Below are positions 26,288-34,994 of a stretch of 64,000 bases of DNA, in pieces; position 1 is the stretch's first letter, and every line of letters starts with the position of its first letter. Origin of the DNA: Azorhizobium sp943371865 (lineage in GTDB: Bacteria; Pseudomonadota; Alphaproteobacteria; Rhizobiales; Xanthobacteraceae); the NCBI RefSeq assembly GCF_943371865.1, contig NZ_CALRWL010000034.1:4162-68161 (forward strand). The letters run 5' to 3'. A model generated the notes under the pieces. The model was given only the letters and a program-made list of their open reading frames with translations, was not told where the DNA came from and did no database searches. Position numbers and translations under genes: made by a program.

Positions 26288-27219
26288 ACGAGCTGGTACG
26301 GGCGGACGGAGAGGGTGCGGAGCCGACACGGTGCGGCTTCGTGGCCCTGCTCGGGGCGCCCAATGCGGGCAAGTCCACGCTCACCAATCAGTTGGTGGGC
26401 TCGAAGGTCTCCATCGTGTCCCACAAGGTGCAGACCACCCGCGCCATTGTCCGCGGCATCGCCCTGGAAGGCGCGGCGCAGATCATCCTGGTGGATACCC
26501 CAGGCATCTTCGCGCCCAAGCGGCGGCTGGAGCGGGCCATGGTCTCCACCGCCTGGACCAGCGCCTCGGACGCGGATCTGGTGGCGCTGCTGGTGGACGC
26601 CAATCGCGGCGTTGATGCGGACATCGAGGCCCTGCTTGCGCCGTTGGCGCAGGTGAAGCGGCCCCGTGCGCTGATCCTCAACAAGATCGACCTGATCCGC
26701 CGCGACACCCTGCTGGGGCTCGCCGCATCGCTGACCGAGAAGCTGGCCTTCGAGCGGGTGTTCATGGTCTCGGCGCTCAACGGCAATGGCGTGGAAGACG
26801 TGCGCCGCTGGTTCGCCGAGACGGTGCCGGCCGGTCCCTGGCTCTATCCGGAAGACCAGATCTCCGACGCGCCGCTGCGCATGCTGGCCGCCGAGATCAC
26901 CCGCGAGAAGCTGTTCCTGCGCCTGCATGACGAACTGCCCTACCGCTCCACGGTGGAAACCGAATCGTGGAAGGAACTGAAGGACAAGTCGGTCCGCATC
27001 GAGCAGACCATCTTTGTGGAGCGCGAGAGCCAGCGGAAGATCGTGCTGGGCAAGGCGGGCGCGACCATCAAGGCCATCTCGTCCGAATCGCGGGCGGAAC
27101 TGTCCGAGATCGTCGAAGTTCCGGTGCATCTGTTCCTGTTCGTGAAGGTGCGCGAGAACTGGGCGGACGATCCGGAGCGCTATCGCGAAATGGGCCTGGA
27201 ATTCCCGCGGGGAGACTGA
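26284..27219 (+). CDS. era: GTPase Era
   Basis: Ribosome-associated GTPase needed for 16S rRNA maturation and 30S assembly. The 311-residue protein has G1 GAPNAGKST (about 22-30), switch II DTPGIF, and G4 NKID in LNKIDLI. A C-terminal KH domain (about 215-300) includes RKIVLGKAGATIKAISSESR. The start overlaps the rnc stop by 4 bp. recO follows after 7 bp. Confidence 0.97.
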   Translation: MNELVRADGEGAEPTRCGFVALLGAPNAGKSTLTNQLVGSKVSIVSHKVQTTRAIVRGIALEGAAQIILVDTPGIFAPKRRLERAMVSTAWTSASDADLVALLVDANRGVDADIEALLAPLAQVKRPRALILNKIDLIRRDTLLGLAASLTEKLAFERVFMVSALNGNGVEDVRRWFAETVPAGPWLYPEDQISDAPLRMLAAEITREKLFLRLHDELPYRSTVETESWKELKDKSVRIEQTIFVERESQRKIVLGKAGATIKAISSESRAELSEIVEVPVHLFLFVKVRENWADDPERYREMGLEFPRGD

Positions 27220-27226
27220 CATCGCC

Positions 27227-27958
27227 GTGGAGTGGACCGACGAGGGCATCGTTCTCGGCGTTCGGCGCCACGGAGAGAGCAGCGCCCTCGTCGAGCTGCT
27301 GACCCGCGCCCGCGGGCGTCATATGGGCTTGGTGCGGGGTGGCGCCGCGCGGCGCATGACGCCGCTGCTCCAGCCCGGCAACACGCTGCACGCCACCTGG
27401 CGCGCCCGCATCGAAAGCCAATTGGGCCACTTCCTGGTGGAGCCGGTGACGCTGCGGGCGGACGCCCTGATGCAGACGCCCCATGGCAGCTTCGGCGTAA
27501 CCCATCTCACCGGGCTGCTGCGCCTGCTGCCCGAGCGGGATCCCCATCCCGGCCTGTTCGCCACCGCCGATGCCATCCTCGACGCGTTCGACGCGCCGGC
27601 CCATGCGGGCGAGCTGATGGCGCGGTTCGAAATGGCGATGCTTGCGGAATTGGGCTTCGGCCTGGATCTCAGCCGCTGCGCGGCCACCGGCGGCAATAAC
27701 GATCTGGCTTTCGTCTCGCCGCGGACCGGGCGCGCGGTATCGCGCAGCGCCGGCGACCCCTATGCGGACAAGCTGTTTGTGCTGCCCACGTTCCTGATCG
27801 GGGGCATAATGCCGCCCAGCCATGACGACATGGAGGCGGCGCTGCGGATCACCGGTCACTTTTTGGCGAGCCGAGTCATGGAACCGCGCGGGCTCGTTCT
27901 ATCCGAGGCCCGCGCGGGATTTCTATCGGCCCTCAAGCGGGCCAGTGAGACACCTTAG
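27227..27958 (+). CDS. recO: DNA repair protein RecO
   Basis: RecO loads RecA onto SSB-coated DNA in the RecFOR pathway. The 243-residue protein starts EWTDEGIVLGVRRHGESSAL, the usual OB-fold beginning of the family, followed by HMGLVRGGAARR. A helical C-terminal domain carries FGLDLSRCAATGG. The start is GTG at 27227, with GGGGAGA upstream at the era end. It closes the lepB-rnc-era-recO run and ends only two bases before the convergent stop of the small secreted-protein gene. Confidence 0.95.
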   Translation: MEWTDEGIVLGVRRHGESSALVELLTRARGRHMGLVRGGAARRMTPLLQPGNTLHATWRARIESQLGHFLVEPVTLRADALMQTPHGSFGVTHLTGLLRLLPERDPHPGLFATADAILDAFDAPAHAGELMARFEMAMLAELGFGLDLSRCAATGGNNDLAFVSPRTGRAVSRSAGDPYADKLFVLPTFLIGGIMPPSHDDMEAALRITGHFLASRVMEPRGLVLSEARAGFLSALKRASETP

Positions 27959-27960
27959 CC

Positions 27961-28326
27961 TCAGCGACCCCAGCCGGGACCGGGAGCCGGGCCGCCCATG
28001 CCGCCCTGATAGCCGGGGCCGGGGCGACCGGCATCGGGATAGCCGGGACGACCGGCGGCGGGATAGCCGGGACGGCCGTAGCCCGGACCGTTGCTGACCC
28101 GCACATTGGTGCAGCGCTGCACCACGATGCGGCGGCCATTGCGCCAAATGGTGGCGGGACGGCACACCCGGCGCCATGCCACGTTATCGACGGGAGACTG
28201 AATGGCGGCAGAAGAATTAACCAACGGTCCGCCCGCATTGGACAAAGACGCGGCAGAAGCGCCAGTTGACAGTGCTACCAAGCCCAGTATGGCTGCGCCG
28301 CAAAATGGAATAATGAATTTTTTCAT
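27961..28326 (-). CDS. Small secreted Gly/Pro/Tyr-rich protein, tandem copy A
   Basis: I do not recognise a characterised family. The 121-residue product has a clear signal peptide (MKKFIIPFCGAAILGLVALS, cleavage near ASA-A at about 26). A short core follows with two cysteines, in RRVCRPATIWRNGRRIVVQRC, and then a tail of repeated GYGRPGYP / AGRPGYP units. The core and signal match copy B upstream, and the 5' leaders are also similar, so the pair arose by tandem duplication. The mature protein is basic and low in complexity, fitting a cell-envelope or extracellular structural role, but that is a guess. Confidence 0.8.
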   Translation of the reverse strand: MKKFIIPFCGAAILGLVALSTGASAASLSNAGGPLVNSSAAIQSPVDNVAWRRVCRPATIWRNGRRIVVQRCTNVRVSNGPGYGRPGYPAAGRPGYPDAGRPGPGYQGGMGGPAPGPGWGR

Positions 28327-28374
28327 ACTAGCTTCTCCCTTGAAGCTTCTTCGTGCGTTTGTGCACTGTCATCG
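28327..28374 (-). repeat. Duplicated 5' leader, copy A
   Basis: About 48 bp directly upstream of copy A match the leader of copy B at 28905-28953 with few differences, including the shared GAAGCTTCTTCGTGCG core and the purine-rich ribosome-binding site. Similarity stops abruptly beyond it. Confidence 0.6.
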
Positions 28375-28439
28375 CAGGAGACAAGTCTGGGGTCTGTGAT
28401 TTGTTCCCAGATCGCTGCCGCTGTTTCTGGTCCCCGGGC

Positions 28440-28464
28440 GCCTTGCCCCAGGGGTGGGGCAGGC
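28440..28464 (-). terminator. Hairpin between the two secreted-protein genes
   Basis: TGCCCCA (28444-28450), loop GGGG, TGGGGCA (28455-28461), extended by GCC/GGC across one bulged base. It lies about 55 bp past the stop of copy B. No T-tract is present, so it may attenuate rather than end transcription into copy A. Confidence 0.4.
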
Positions 28465-28517
28465 GGTGGAGTGGTGGGAGCCTGAGCGGGGGCGCCCCTC
28501 AGGCATGCGGACGCCGG

Positions 28518-28904
28518 TCAATAATAGCCGGGGCCGCCGCGGTAGGGGCCGCCATAGCCATAGGCCGGGCCGGGAGGGCCATAGGCGGGACGGCCGTCAC
28601 CATAACCGCGACCAGGAGGGCCATAGGCCGGGCGGCCATAGCCACCGTAGCCATAGCCGGGGCCACGGCGGTCCACCCAGACGTTCCGGCAGCGCTCAAC
28701 GAACACCTGCCGGCCGTTGAACCAACGCGGAACCGGACGGCAGACCTGTCGCCAGCCCACCGTCTCGACGGGGGCCTCGACCTCAGTCGAGAGCAGCGGC
28801 ATCGGTCCGCCGACGTTGGATAGTGTCGCGGCAGACGCGCCAGTCGACAGCATGGAAAAACCAAGAATGGCAGCACCGCACAGCGGGAGAAAGATCTTGG
28901 TCAT
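28518..28904 (-). CDS. Small secreted Gly/Tyr/Pro-rich protein, tandem copy B
   Basis: Paralogue of copy A, 128 residues. It has the same type of signal peptide (KIFLPLCGAAILGFSMLS, cleavage near ASA-A) and the same two-cysteine core (WRQVCRPVPRWFNGRQVFVERC). The longer tail is built from GYG, GRPAYGPPG and GPAYGYGG units. The two cysteines, spaced alike in both copies, could form a disulfide. The function is unknown. The leader resembles that of copy A, and an inverted repeat lies just upstream. Confidence 0.8.
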   Translation of the reverse strand: MTKIFLPLCGAAILGFSMLSTGASAATLSNVGGPMPLLSTEVEAPVETVGWRQVCRPVPRWFNGRQVFVERCRNVWVDRRGPGYGYGGYGRPAYGPPGRGYGDGRPAYGPPGPAYGYGGPYRGGPGYY

Positions 28905-28953
28905 GGCAGCTTCTCCTTCGAAGCTTCTTCGTGCGTGTTTGCACTGTCATCAA
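28905..28953 (-). repeat. Duplicated 5' leader, copy B
   Basis: Matches 28327-28374 upstream of copy A. Its retention in both copies suggests a shared promoter, leader or translation signal. Confidence 0.6.
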
Positions 28954-28962
28954 ATTTTAAAA

Positions 28963-28989
28963 AATTGAATGTCTCTATTATGTTCAATT
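28963..28989. promoter_or_regulatory. Inverted repeat upstream of secreted-protein copy B
   Basis: AATTGAA (28963-28969) and TTCAATT (28983-28989) form a perfect 7-bp dyad with a 13-nt spacer in an unusually AT-rich patch of the divergent gap before parC. It may be an operator. Confidence 0.3.
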
Positions 28990-29182
28990 GGGCCGGCGCA
29001 GATGAATTTATGGATCGTTTTCTGGTGCCCTGATACAGTGGGTCTGAACCTGCGTTCATCAAGTTGAACGGCGGCTGCCGTTCCGTTCATCCATGGGTCG
29101 CGCCCAAGGCAGACCCGCGACAAAGCTGTGCAGGGGCATGCTTCTCCTTGTCTGACGCGAAGCAGCGCGCTACTTGCAGCAC

Positions 29183-31420
29183 ATGGCAACCAGACCCCTT
29201 CCGCCCGGTGAGGGCACCATCGAGCCGGTGCAGCTGAAAGCCGCGCTCGAGGAGCGCTATCTGGCTTATGCTTTGTCCACCATCATGCATCGGGCGCTGC
29301 CCGACGCCCGTGATGGACTGAAGCCGGTTCACCGCCGCATTCTTCATGCGATGCGCCAGCTCAAGCTGGATCCCGGCTCCGGTTTCAAGAAGTGCGCCCG
29401 CGTGGTGGGCGACGTGATCGGCAAGTTCCATCCCCATGGCGACCAGTCGGTCTATGACGCGCTGGTGCGCTTGGCCCAGGAGTTCGCCCAGCGCTACCCG
29501 CTGGTGGATGGCCAGGGCAATTTCGGCAATGTGGACGGCGATAATGCCGCTGCCATGCGGTACACCGAAGCCCGCCTGACCGAGACCGCCCGCCTGCTGC
29601 TGGACGGCATCGACGAAGATTCGGTGGATTTCCGCCCCACCTATGACGGTTCGGAAGAAGAGCCGGTTGTGCTGCCGGCGGCCTTCCCAAACCTGCTCGC
29701 CAACGGCTCGCAAGGCATCGCGGTGGGCATGGCCACGGCGATTCCCCCGCACAATGCGGCCGAATTGCTGGATGCGGCGCTCTATCTGCTGGACCACCCC
29801 AACGCCCCGGCCTCCGACCTGCTGCAATTCGTGCCGGGCCCGGATTTCCCCACCGGCGGCATCCTGGTGGAAGACCCCATCGGCACGGCGGAGGCCTATG
29901 CCACCGGCCGCGGTTCGTTCCGCGTGCGGGCGCGCTGGGAGAAGGAAGAAACCGGCCGCGGCACTTACGTGGTGGTGGTCACGGAGATCCCCTATGGCGT
30001 GCCGAAGTCGCGCCTGGTGGAGAAGATCGCCGAACTGCTGATCGACAAGAAGCTGCCGCTGCTGGCCGATGTGCGCGACGAGAGCGCCGAGGACATCCGC
30101 CTGGTGCTGGAGCCCCGTGCCCGCACGGTGGATGCCGCCGTGCTGATGGAGAGCCTGTTCAAGCTGACCGAGCTGGAAGCCCGGGTGCCGCTGAACATGA
30201 ATGTGCTGGTGCGCGGCCAGATCCCCAAGGTGCTGTCCCTGGCGGATGCGCTGCGCGAATGGCTGGCCCATCGCCGCGACGTGCTGCTGCGCCGCTCGCG
30301 TCATCGCCTCGCCGAGATCACCCACCGGCTGGAAGTGCTGGGCGGCTATCTGATCGCCTACCTCAATCTGGATGAGGTGATCCGCATCATCCGCGAGGAG
30401 GACGAGCCGAAGGCGGAGCTGATGCGCACCTTCGAGCTGAGCGATGTGCAGGCCGAAGCCATCCTCAACATGCGCCTGCGCTCGTTGCGCCGCCTGGAAG
30501 AGATGGAACTGCGCAAGGAGCATGACAAGCTCAGCAAGGAGCAGGACCAGATCAACAAGCTGATGGGCTCCGAGGCGGCGCAATGGAAGGCCATTGCCAA
30601 GGAGATCGCCCAGACTCGCAAGATCTATGGCCCGGACACCGCCATCGGCAAGCGCCGCACCAGCTTCGCCCCGCTGCCGGTGTTCGGCGAGGACGCCTTC
30701 ACCGAGGCATTGGTGGAGCGCGAGCCGGTAACCATCGTGGTGTCCGCCAAGGGCTGGATCCGGGCGCTGAAGGGCCATGTGCCCGATCTCACCGGCATCC
30801 AGTTCAAGGGCGACGACACCCTGGCCCACGCCTTCTATGCCGAGACCACTTCCAAGATCATGGTGTTCGCCTCCAACGGGCGCTTCTACACCCTGGAGGC
30901 CTCCAAGCTGCCCGGCGGGCGCGGCCATGGCGAACCCATGCGGCTGATGTTCGAGCTGGAGCAGGAGGCGGAGATCGTCTCGGTGTTCGCCCACCAGCCC
31001 GGCCACAAGCTGCTGGTCGCCTCCAAGGAGGGCCGCGGCTTCCTGGTGGCGGAGGACGATTGCATCGCCACCACCCGCAAGGGCAAGCAGGTACTGGTGG
31101 TGGATCCGCCCGACGCGGTGGCGCTGGCGGTGCCAGCGGATGGCGACACGGTGGCGGTGATCGGCGAGAATCGCAAATTGCTGCTGTTCCCCCTGTCCCA
31201 GGTGCCGGACATGACCCGCGGCCGCGGCGTCCGCCTGCAGCGCTATCGCGAAGGCGCGCTGTCCGACCTGAAGGTGTTCAACCGCGCCGAGGGCCTGACC
31301 TGGGAAGACACCTCCGGCCGCACCTGGACGGTGACCGAACTGCTGGACTGGCAAGCCGAGCGGGCCTCGTCCGGCCGGCTGCCGCCGAAGGGCTTCCCGC
31401 GTAACAACAAGTTCGGGTGA
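29183..31420 (+). CDS. parC: DNA topoisomerase IV subunit A ParC
   Basis: Decatenates daughter chromosomes together with ParE. The 745-residue protein has the breakage-reunion domain with RALPDARDGLKPVHRRIL (about 37-54). The catalytic tyrosine is in AMRYTEARLT near residue 126, preceded by DGQGNFGNVDGDNAAAMRY. A C-terminal beta-pinwheel domain follows with weak repeats (about 500-740). At 745 residues it fits ParC rather than the longer GyrA, and no GyrA box was noticed. ATG 29183 is preferred to a TTG at 29174. parE is not in this window. Confidence 0.94.
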   Translation: MATRPLPPGEGTIEPVQLKAALEERYLAYALSTIMHRALPDARDGLKPVHRRILHAMRQLKLDPGSGFKKCARVVGDVIGKFHPHGDQSVYDALVRLAQEFAQRYPLVDGQGNFGNVDGDNAAAMRYTEARLTETARLLLDGIDEDSVDFRPTYDGSEEEPVVLPAAFPNLLANGSQGIAVGMATAIPPHNAAELLDAALYLLDHPNAPASDLLQFVPGPDFPTGGILVEDPIGTAEAYATGRGSFRVRARWEKEETGRGTYVVVVTEIPYGVPKSRLVEKIAELLIDKKLPLLADVRDESAEDIRLVLEPRARTVDAAVLMESLFKLTELEARVPLNMNVLVRGQIPKVLSLADALREWLAHRRDVLLRRSRHRLAEITHRLEVLGGYLIAYLNLDEVIRIIREEDEPKAELMRTFELSDVQAEAILNMRLRSLRRLEEMELRKEHDKLSKEQDQINKLMGSEAAQWKAIAKEIAQTRKIYGPDTAIGKRRTSFAPLPVFGEDAFTEALVEREPVTIVVSAKGWIRALKGHVPDLTGIQFKGDDTLAHAFYAETTSKIMVFASNGRFYTLEASKLPGGRGHGEPMRLMFELEQEAEIVSVFAHQPGHKLLVASKEGRGFLVAEDDCIATTRKGKQVLVVDPPDAVALAVPADGDTVAVIGENRKLLLFPLSQVPDMTRGRGVRLQRYREGALSDLKVFNRAEGLTWEDTSGRTWTVTELLDWQAERASSGRLPPKGFPRNNKFG

Positions 31421-31424
31421 GACC

Positions 31425-33203
31425 ATGAGCGCGGGCGCGATCGACGAGGTGTCCGCGCCCCCTGCCGATGCCGGGCGGGGGCTGCTCGGAGTTCTGCGCC
31501 GCCTCGTGCGTGCCCGGGAGATTTCGCTGGTGGTCGTGGCGGCGGTGATCGGGGTCTGCGCCGGCATCGGCGTCACCGCGGTCAGCCGCGGCGCGCAGCT
31601 GATGCACGAGTGGCTCTATGGCGCCCCGCGCATCAGTTCTCTCCCCGGTCCGTTGCCACTGCATCTGCTGCTCTGGCCGGCGGTGGGCGGGCTGGTGGTC
31701 GGGGGGCTCGGGCTGGCGTTGAAGCGTTGGCGGCCATGGCCCATCGTCGATCCCATCGAGGCCAATGCCCTGCACGGCGGTCGCATGTCGCTGGTGGACA
31801 GCATCATCCTGGCCGGCCAGACCATGCTGGCCAATGGCTTCGGCGCCTCGGTGGGCATGGAGGCGGGCTATACCCAGACCGGCTCCGGCATCGCCTCCAC
31901 CCTTGGCAGCCTGCTGCGGCTGCGGCGGGCGGATCTGCGGGTGATGGTGGGGTGCGGTGCCGCCGGTGGCATCGCCGCCGCCTTCCAGGCCCCGCTCACC
32001 GGCGCCTTCTACGGCTTTGAACTGATCATCGGCGTTTATGCCATTCCCGCCGTGGCGCCAGTGATGACCGCCGCATTGGTGGCCTATCTGACGGCGCAGC
32101 AATTGGGGGCGGTGTCCACGCCCATCATCCTGCCGCCGCTGGGGCCGCTGCTGGCCTCATCCTATGCGCCGTTCCTGTTTCTGGGGCTGGTGGCCGGGGT
32201 GGTGTCCATCGGCATCATGCGGCTGGTGACGCTGGTGGAACAGGGTTTTGTCCGCAGCGGCATTCCCAGCTACCTGCGCCCCATGGTGGGCGGGCTCGGG
32301 GTGGGAGCGCTGGGGCTCTATAGCCCGCAGGTGCTGGCGAGCGGCGAGGGGGCCTTGCACATCCAGGTGGGCACCGGGGTGACCAGCGCCGTGGCCATCA
32401 TCTTCCTGCTGAAGATTTCCGCCGCCTCCCTGTCGCTTGGGGCAGGGTTCCGCGGCGGCTTGTTCTTTTCGGCGCTGTTCATGGGCTCGCTGCTGGGCAA
32501 GCTGTTCGCCGGGGTGGCGGCGATTGTGCTGCCGCATCTGGCGCTGGATCCTGTCATTGCCGCCGTGGTGGGCATGAGCGCGCTGGCGGTGGGGGTGGTC
32601 GGCGGGCCGCTGACCATGACCTTCCTGACGCTGGAGATCACTGGCGATCTGCCCATTGCCGGGCTGGTGCTCACCGCGTCCATCGTCTGCTCGCTGCTGG
32701 TGCGCGAGACGTTCGGTTATTCCTTCTCCACCTGGCGCATGCATCTGCGCGGCGAGACCATCCGCAGCGCGCTGGATATCGGCTGGCTGCGCGCGCTCAC
32801 GGTGGAGCGGATGATGCGTCACGATGTGCCGGCCTTCGGGATGGACGCCCCGCTGAAGACCTTCCGTGCGGCCTTTCCCCTGGGCTCGGTGCGCAAGGTG
32901 GTGCTGCGGGACGAAGAGGGCCGCTATGCGGGCATCGTCTCGGTGGCCCAGGCGCATTCGGACGTGCAGCAGCCCGAGACCAGGATTGCCACCCTGGCGC
33001 AGAATGTGGACGATGTGCTGCTGCCGCAAATGAACGTGAAGGAGGCCGCCGGCTTGTTCGACCGCACCCAGAGCGACGAACTGGTGGTGGTGGATGCCCC
33101 GCATTCGCGCGTGGTGGTCGGCATGTTGAGCGAGGCTCATGCGCTGAAGCGCTATGCGGAGGAACTGGACAAGGCCCGCCGGGACGTTTCCGGCGACCGC
33201 TAG
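31425..33203 (+). CDS. ClC-family chloride channel or H+/Cl- exchanger with CBS domains
   Basis: A 592-residue membrane protein with about ten or more hydrophobic helices (about 30-440). Family positions include ASVGMEAGYTQTGSG, where the gating-glutamate region reads GMEAG instead of GREGP, and GAGFRGGLFFSALFMGSLLG for the third anion-site segment. The C-terminal 140 residues form a paired CBS-type module (RMMRHDVPAFGMDAPLKTF ... QSDELVVVDA). Retention of a glutamate at the gating position would allow proton coupling, but channel or exchanger mode cannot be decided. It starts 4 bp after the parC stop and may be co-transcribed. Confidence 0.9.
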   Translation: MSAGAIDEVSAPPADAGRGLLGVLRRLVRAREISLVVVAAVIGVCAGIGVTAVSRGAQLMHEWLYGAPRISSLPGPLPLHLLLWPAVGGLVVGGLGLALKRWRPWPIVDPIEANALHGGRMSLVDSIILAGQTMLANGFGASVGMEAGYTQTGSGIASTLGSLLRLRRADLRVMVGCGAAGGIAAAFQAPLTGAFYGFELIIGVYAIPAVAPVMTAALVAYLTAQQLGAVSTPIILPPLGPLLASSYAPFLFLGLVAGVVSIGIMRLVTLVEQGFVRSGIPSYLRPMVGGLGVGALGLYSPQVLASGEGALHIQVGTGVTSAVAIIFLLKISAASLSLGAGFRGGLFFSALFMGSLLGKLFAGVAAIVLPHLALDPVIAAVVGMSALAVGVVGGPLTMTFLTLEITGDLPIAGLVLTASIVCSLLVRETFGYSFSTWRMHLRGETIRSALDIGWLRALTVERMMRHDVPAFGMDAPLKTFRAAFPLGSVRKVVLRDEEGRYAGIVSVAQAHSDVQQPETRIATLAQNVDDVLLPQMNVKEAAGLFDRTQSDELVVVDAPHSRVVVGMLSEAHALKRYAEELDKARRDVSGDR

Positions 33204-33205
33204 CG

Positions 33206-33243
33206 CCACCGCCCGGCACCGGGGTGCCATGTGGGCGCGGTGG
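33206..33243 (+). terminator. Nested hairpin after the ClC gene
   Basis: An outer stem CCACCGC (33206-33212) / GCGGTGG (33237-33243) encloses the palindrome GGCACC-GG-GGTGCC (33215-33228). There is no T-tract. Its position just past the stop codon suggests transcript-end formation. Confidence 0.35.
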
Positions 33244-33331
33244 GGTCAGATCTGCCCTGCGAGCTCCGGCATGGACAGGACCTGACGGAGGGCTAGTCTG
33301 CGGTTGCGATCACGCACCGAGGAAATCGGAC

Positions 33332-34987
33332 ATGGCCAAGGGATCTGATCTGCTGGTAGCGGCCCTCGAGAACGAGGGGGTCGAGCGGATTTTCGGCGTT
33401 CCGGGCGAGGAAAATCTCGACGTGGTGGAATCGCTGCGGCAGTCCCGCATCGAGCTGGTGATCACCCGCCACGAGCAGGCCGCGGCCTTCATGGCCGCCA
33501 CCCATGGCCGGCTGACCGGACAGCCCGGCGTGTGCATCTCCACCCTGGGGCCGGGGGCGCTGAATTTCTCCACCGGTGCCGCCTATGCCTATCTCGGCGC
33601 CATGCCCATGGTGATGCTCACCGGCCAGAAGCCTATTCTCACCCGCCGTCAGGCCCGGTTCCAGATCGTGGACGTGGTGGCGTCCATGAAGCCGCTGACC
33701 AAGCTGACCCGCCAGATCGTCTCCGCCCAGGCCATCCCCACCACGGTGCGCGACGCCTTCCGCGTCGCCATGGAAGAGCGCCCCGGCCCGGTGCATCTGG
33801 AACTGCCCGAGGATATCGCTGCCGAAGACGCCGACGGGGCGGCGATCATTCCCTTGCATCCGCTGGATCGCCCGGTGGCCCCTGAGGTGGCGCTCGACCG
33901 GGCGGCGGCCATGATCCTGGCGGCGGAGCGGCCGCTCATCATGATCGGCGCGGCGGGCAATCGCCCGCGCCTGGTGGCGGCGCTGTCGGCTTTTGTGCGG
34001 CGGGCCAATCTGCCGTTCTTCAACACCCAGATGGGCAAGGGCGCCGTCACCGCCGAGTCTCATCTCTATGTGGGCACCGCAGCCCTGTCCGAGCGGGACT
34101 ATGTGCACCAGGCCATTGAGCGGGCCGATCTCATCATCTCCATCGGCCACGACACGGTAGAGAAGCCGCCCTTCCTGATGAAGGGGCGGGAGGCGTTGCG
34201 GGTGATCCACATCGGCTATCTGTCCGCCGACGTGGAGGAAGTGTTCCATCCCGACGCGGAGGTCATCGGCGACATTGGTGAGACCGTCACCGCCCTGGCC
34301 GATCGGCTGGAGGGCAAGCTTGCGCCGAGCCCGGAACTGATGGATCTGCGCACCGGCATTCTGGAGCGGCTGAGCGAGAAGGCCCATGACGACCGCTTCC
34401 CGCTGACCCCGCAGCGCATCGTCCATGATGTGCGCGCGGTGGTGCCGGACGATGGCATCGTCTGCCTGGACAACGGCATGTACAAGATCTGGTTCGCCCG
34501 CCACTACCGCACCCAGGTGGCCAATACCCTGCTGCTGGACAATGCGCTGGCGACCATGGGCGCGGGCCTGCCCTCGGCCATGATGGCCGCCATCCTCAAC
34601 CCGGAGAAGCGGGTGATGGCGGTGTGCGGCGACGGCGGCTTCATGATGAATTCGCAGGAGATGGAGACCGCCGTCCGTCTCGGCCTCAACCTGGTGGTGA
34701 TGGTGCTGAAGGACGGCGCCTACGGCATGATCCGCTGGAAGCAGGCGGTGGATGATTTCCCCGACTTCGGCATGACCTTCGGCAATCCGGACTTCGTGCT
34801 CTATGCCCAGAGCTATGGCGCCAAGGGCTCGCGCGTCACCTCCGCCGCCGACCTGCTGCCCAAGCTGGACGCCGCCTTCCGCGGCGGCGGCGTGCATCTG
34901 GTGGAGGTGCCGGTGGATTATGCGGACAACATCACCGTGCTGGTGGATGAACTGCGCCGCAACGCCTTGGGCGACGAACTGGAATAA
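33332..34987 (+). CDS. Thiamine-diphosphate-dependent acetolactate synthase-like enzyme (catabolic type)
   Basis: Predicted to condense two pyruvates to acetolactate. Of the 551 residues, the N-terminal PYR domain has the proton-relay Glu in RHEQAAAFMAATHGRLTG, the middle domain lies at about 190-320, and the C-terminal PP domain has the ThDP motif GDGGFMMNSQEMETAVRLGL with NLVVMVLKDGAYGMIRWKQ. That last segment resembles AlsS-type catabolic enzymes, and no ilvH-type regulatory subunit gene lies nearby. The ATG at 33332 follows GAGGAAATC. Related ThDP enzymes such as glyoxylate carboligase or sulfoacetaldehyde acetyltransferase were considered; the sequence looks closer to acetolactate synthase. 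Confidence 0.85.
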   Translation: MAKGSDLLVAALENEGVERIFGVPGEENLDVVESLRQSRIELVITRHEQAAAFMAATHGRLTGQPGVCISTLGPGALNFSTGAAYAYLGAMPMVMLTGQKPILTRRQARFQIVDVVASMKPLTKLTRQIVSAQAIPTTVRDAFRVAMEERPGPVHLELPEDIAAEDADGAAIIPLHPLDRPVAPEVALDRAAAMILAAERPLIMIGAAGNRPRLVAALSAFVRRANLPFFNTQMGKGAVTAESHLYVGTAALSERDYVHQAIERADLIISIGHDTVEKPPFLMKGREALRVIHIGYLSADVEEVFHPDAEVIGDIGETVTALADRLEGKLAPSPELMDLRTGILERLSEKAHDDRFPLTPQRIVHDVRAVVPDDGIVCLDNGMYKIWFARHYRTQVANTLLLDNALATMGAGLPSAMMAAILNPEKRVMAVCGDGGFMMNSQEMETAVRLGLNLVVMVLKDGAYGMIRWKQAVDDFPDFGMTFGNPDFVLYAQSYGAKGSRVTSAADLLPKLDAAFRGGGVHLVEVPVDYADNITVLVDELRRNALGDELE

Positions 34988-34994
34988 GCAGCAC

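Noticed and set aside
29046..29069. GAAC/GTTC repeats before parC resembling an alphaproteobacterial SOS box
   Set aside because: The spacing does not fit GTTC-N7-GTTC or its complement, and parC is not a usual LexA target.
29087..31576. 829-codon open frame on the minus strand
   Set aside because: It lies antisense to parC, whose family motifs are clear. The translation is His/Gln/Gly-rich as expected from the reverse of a GC-rich gene.
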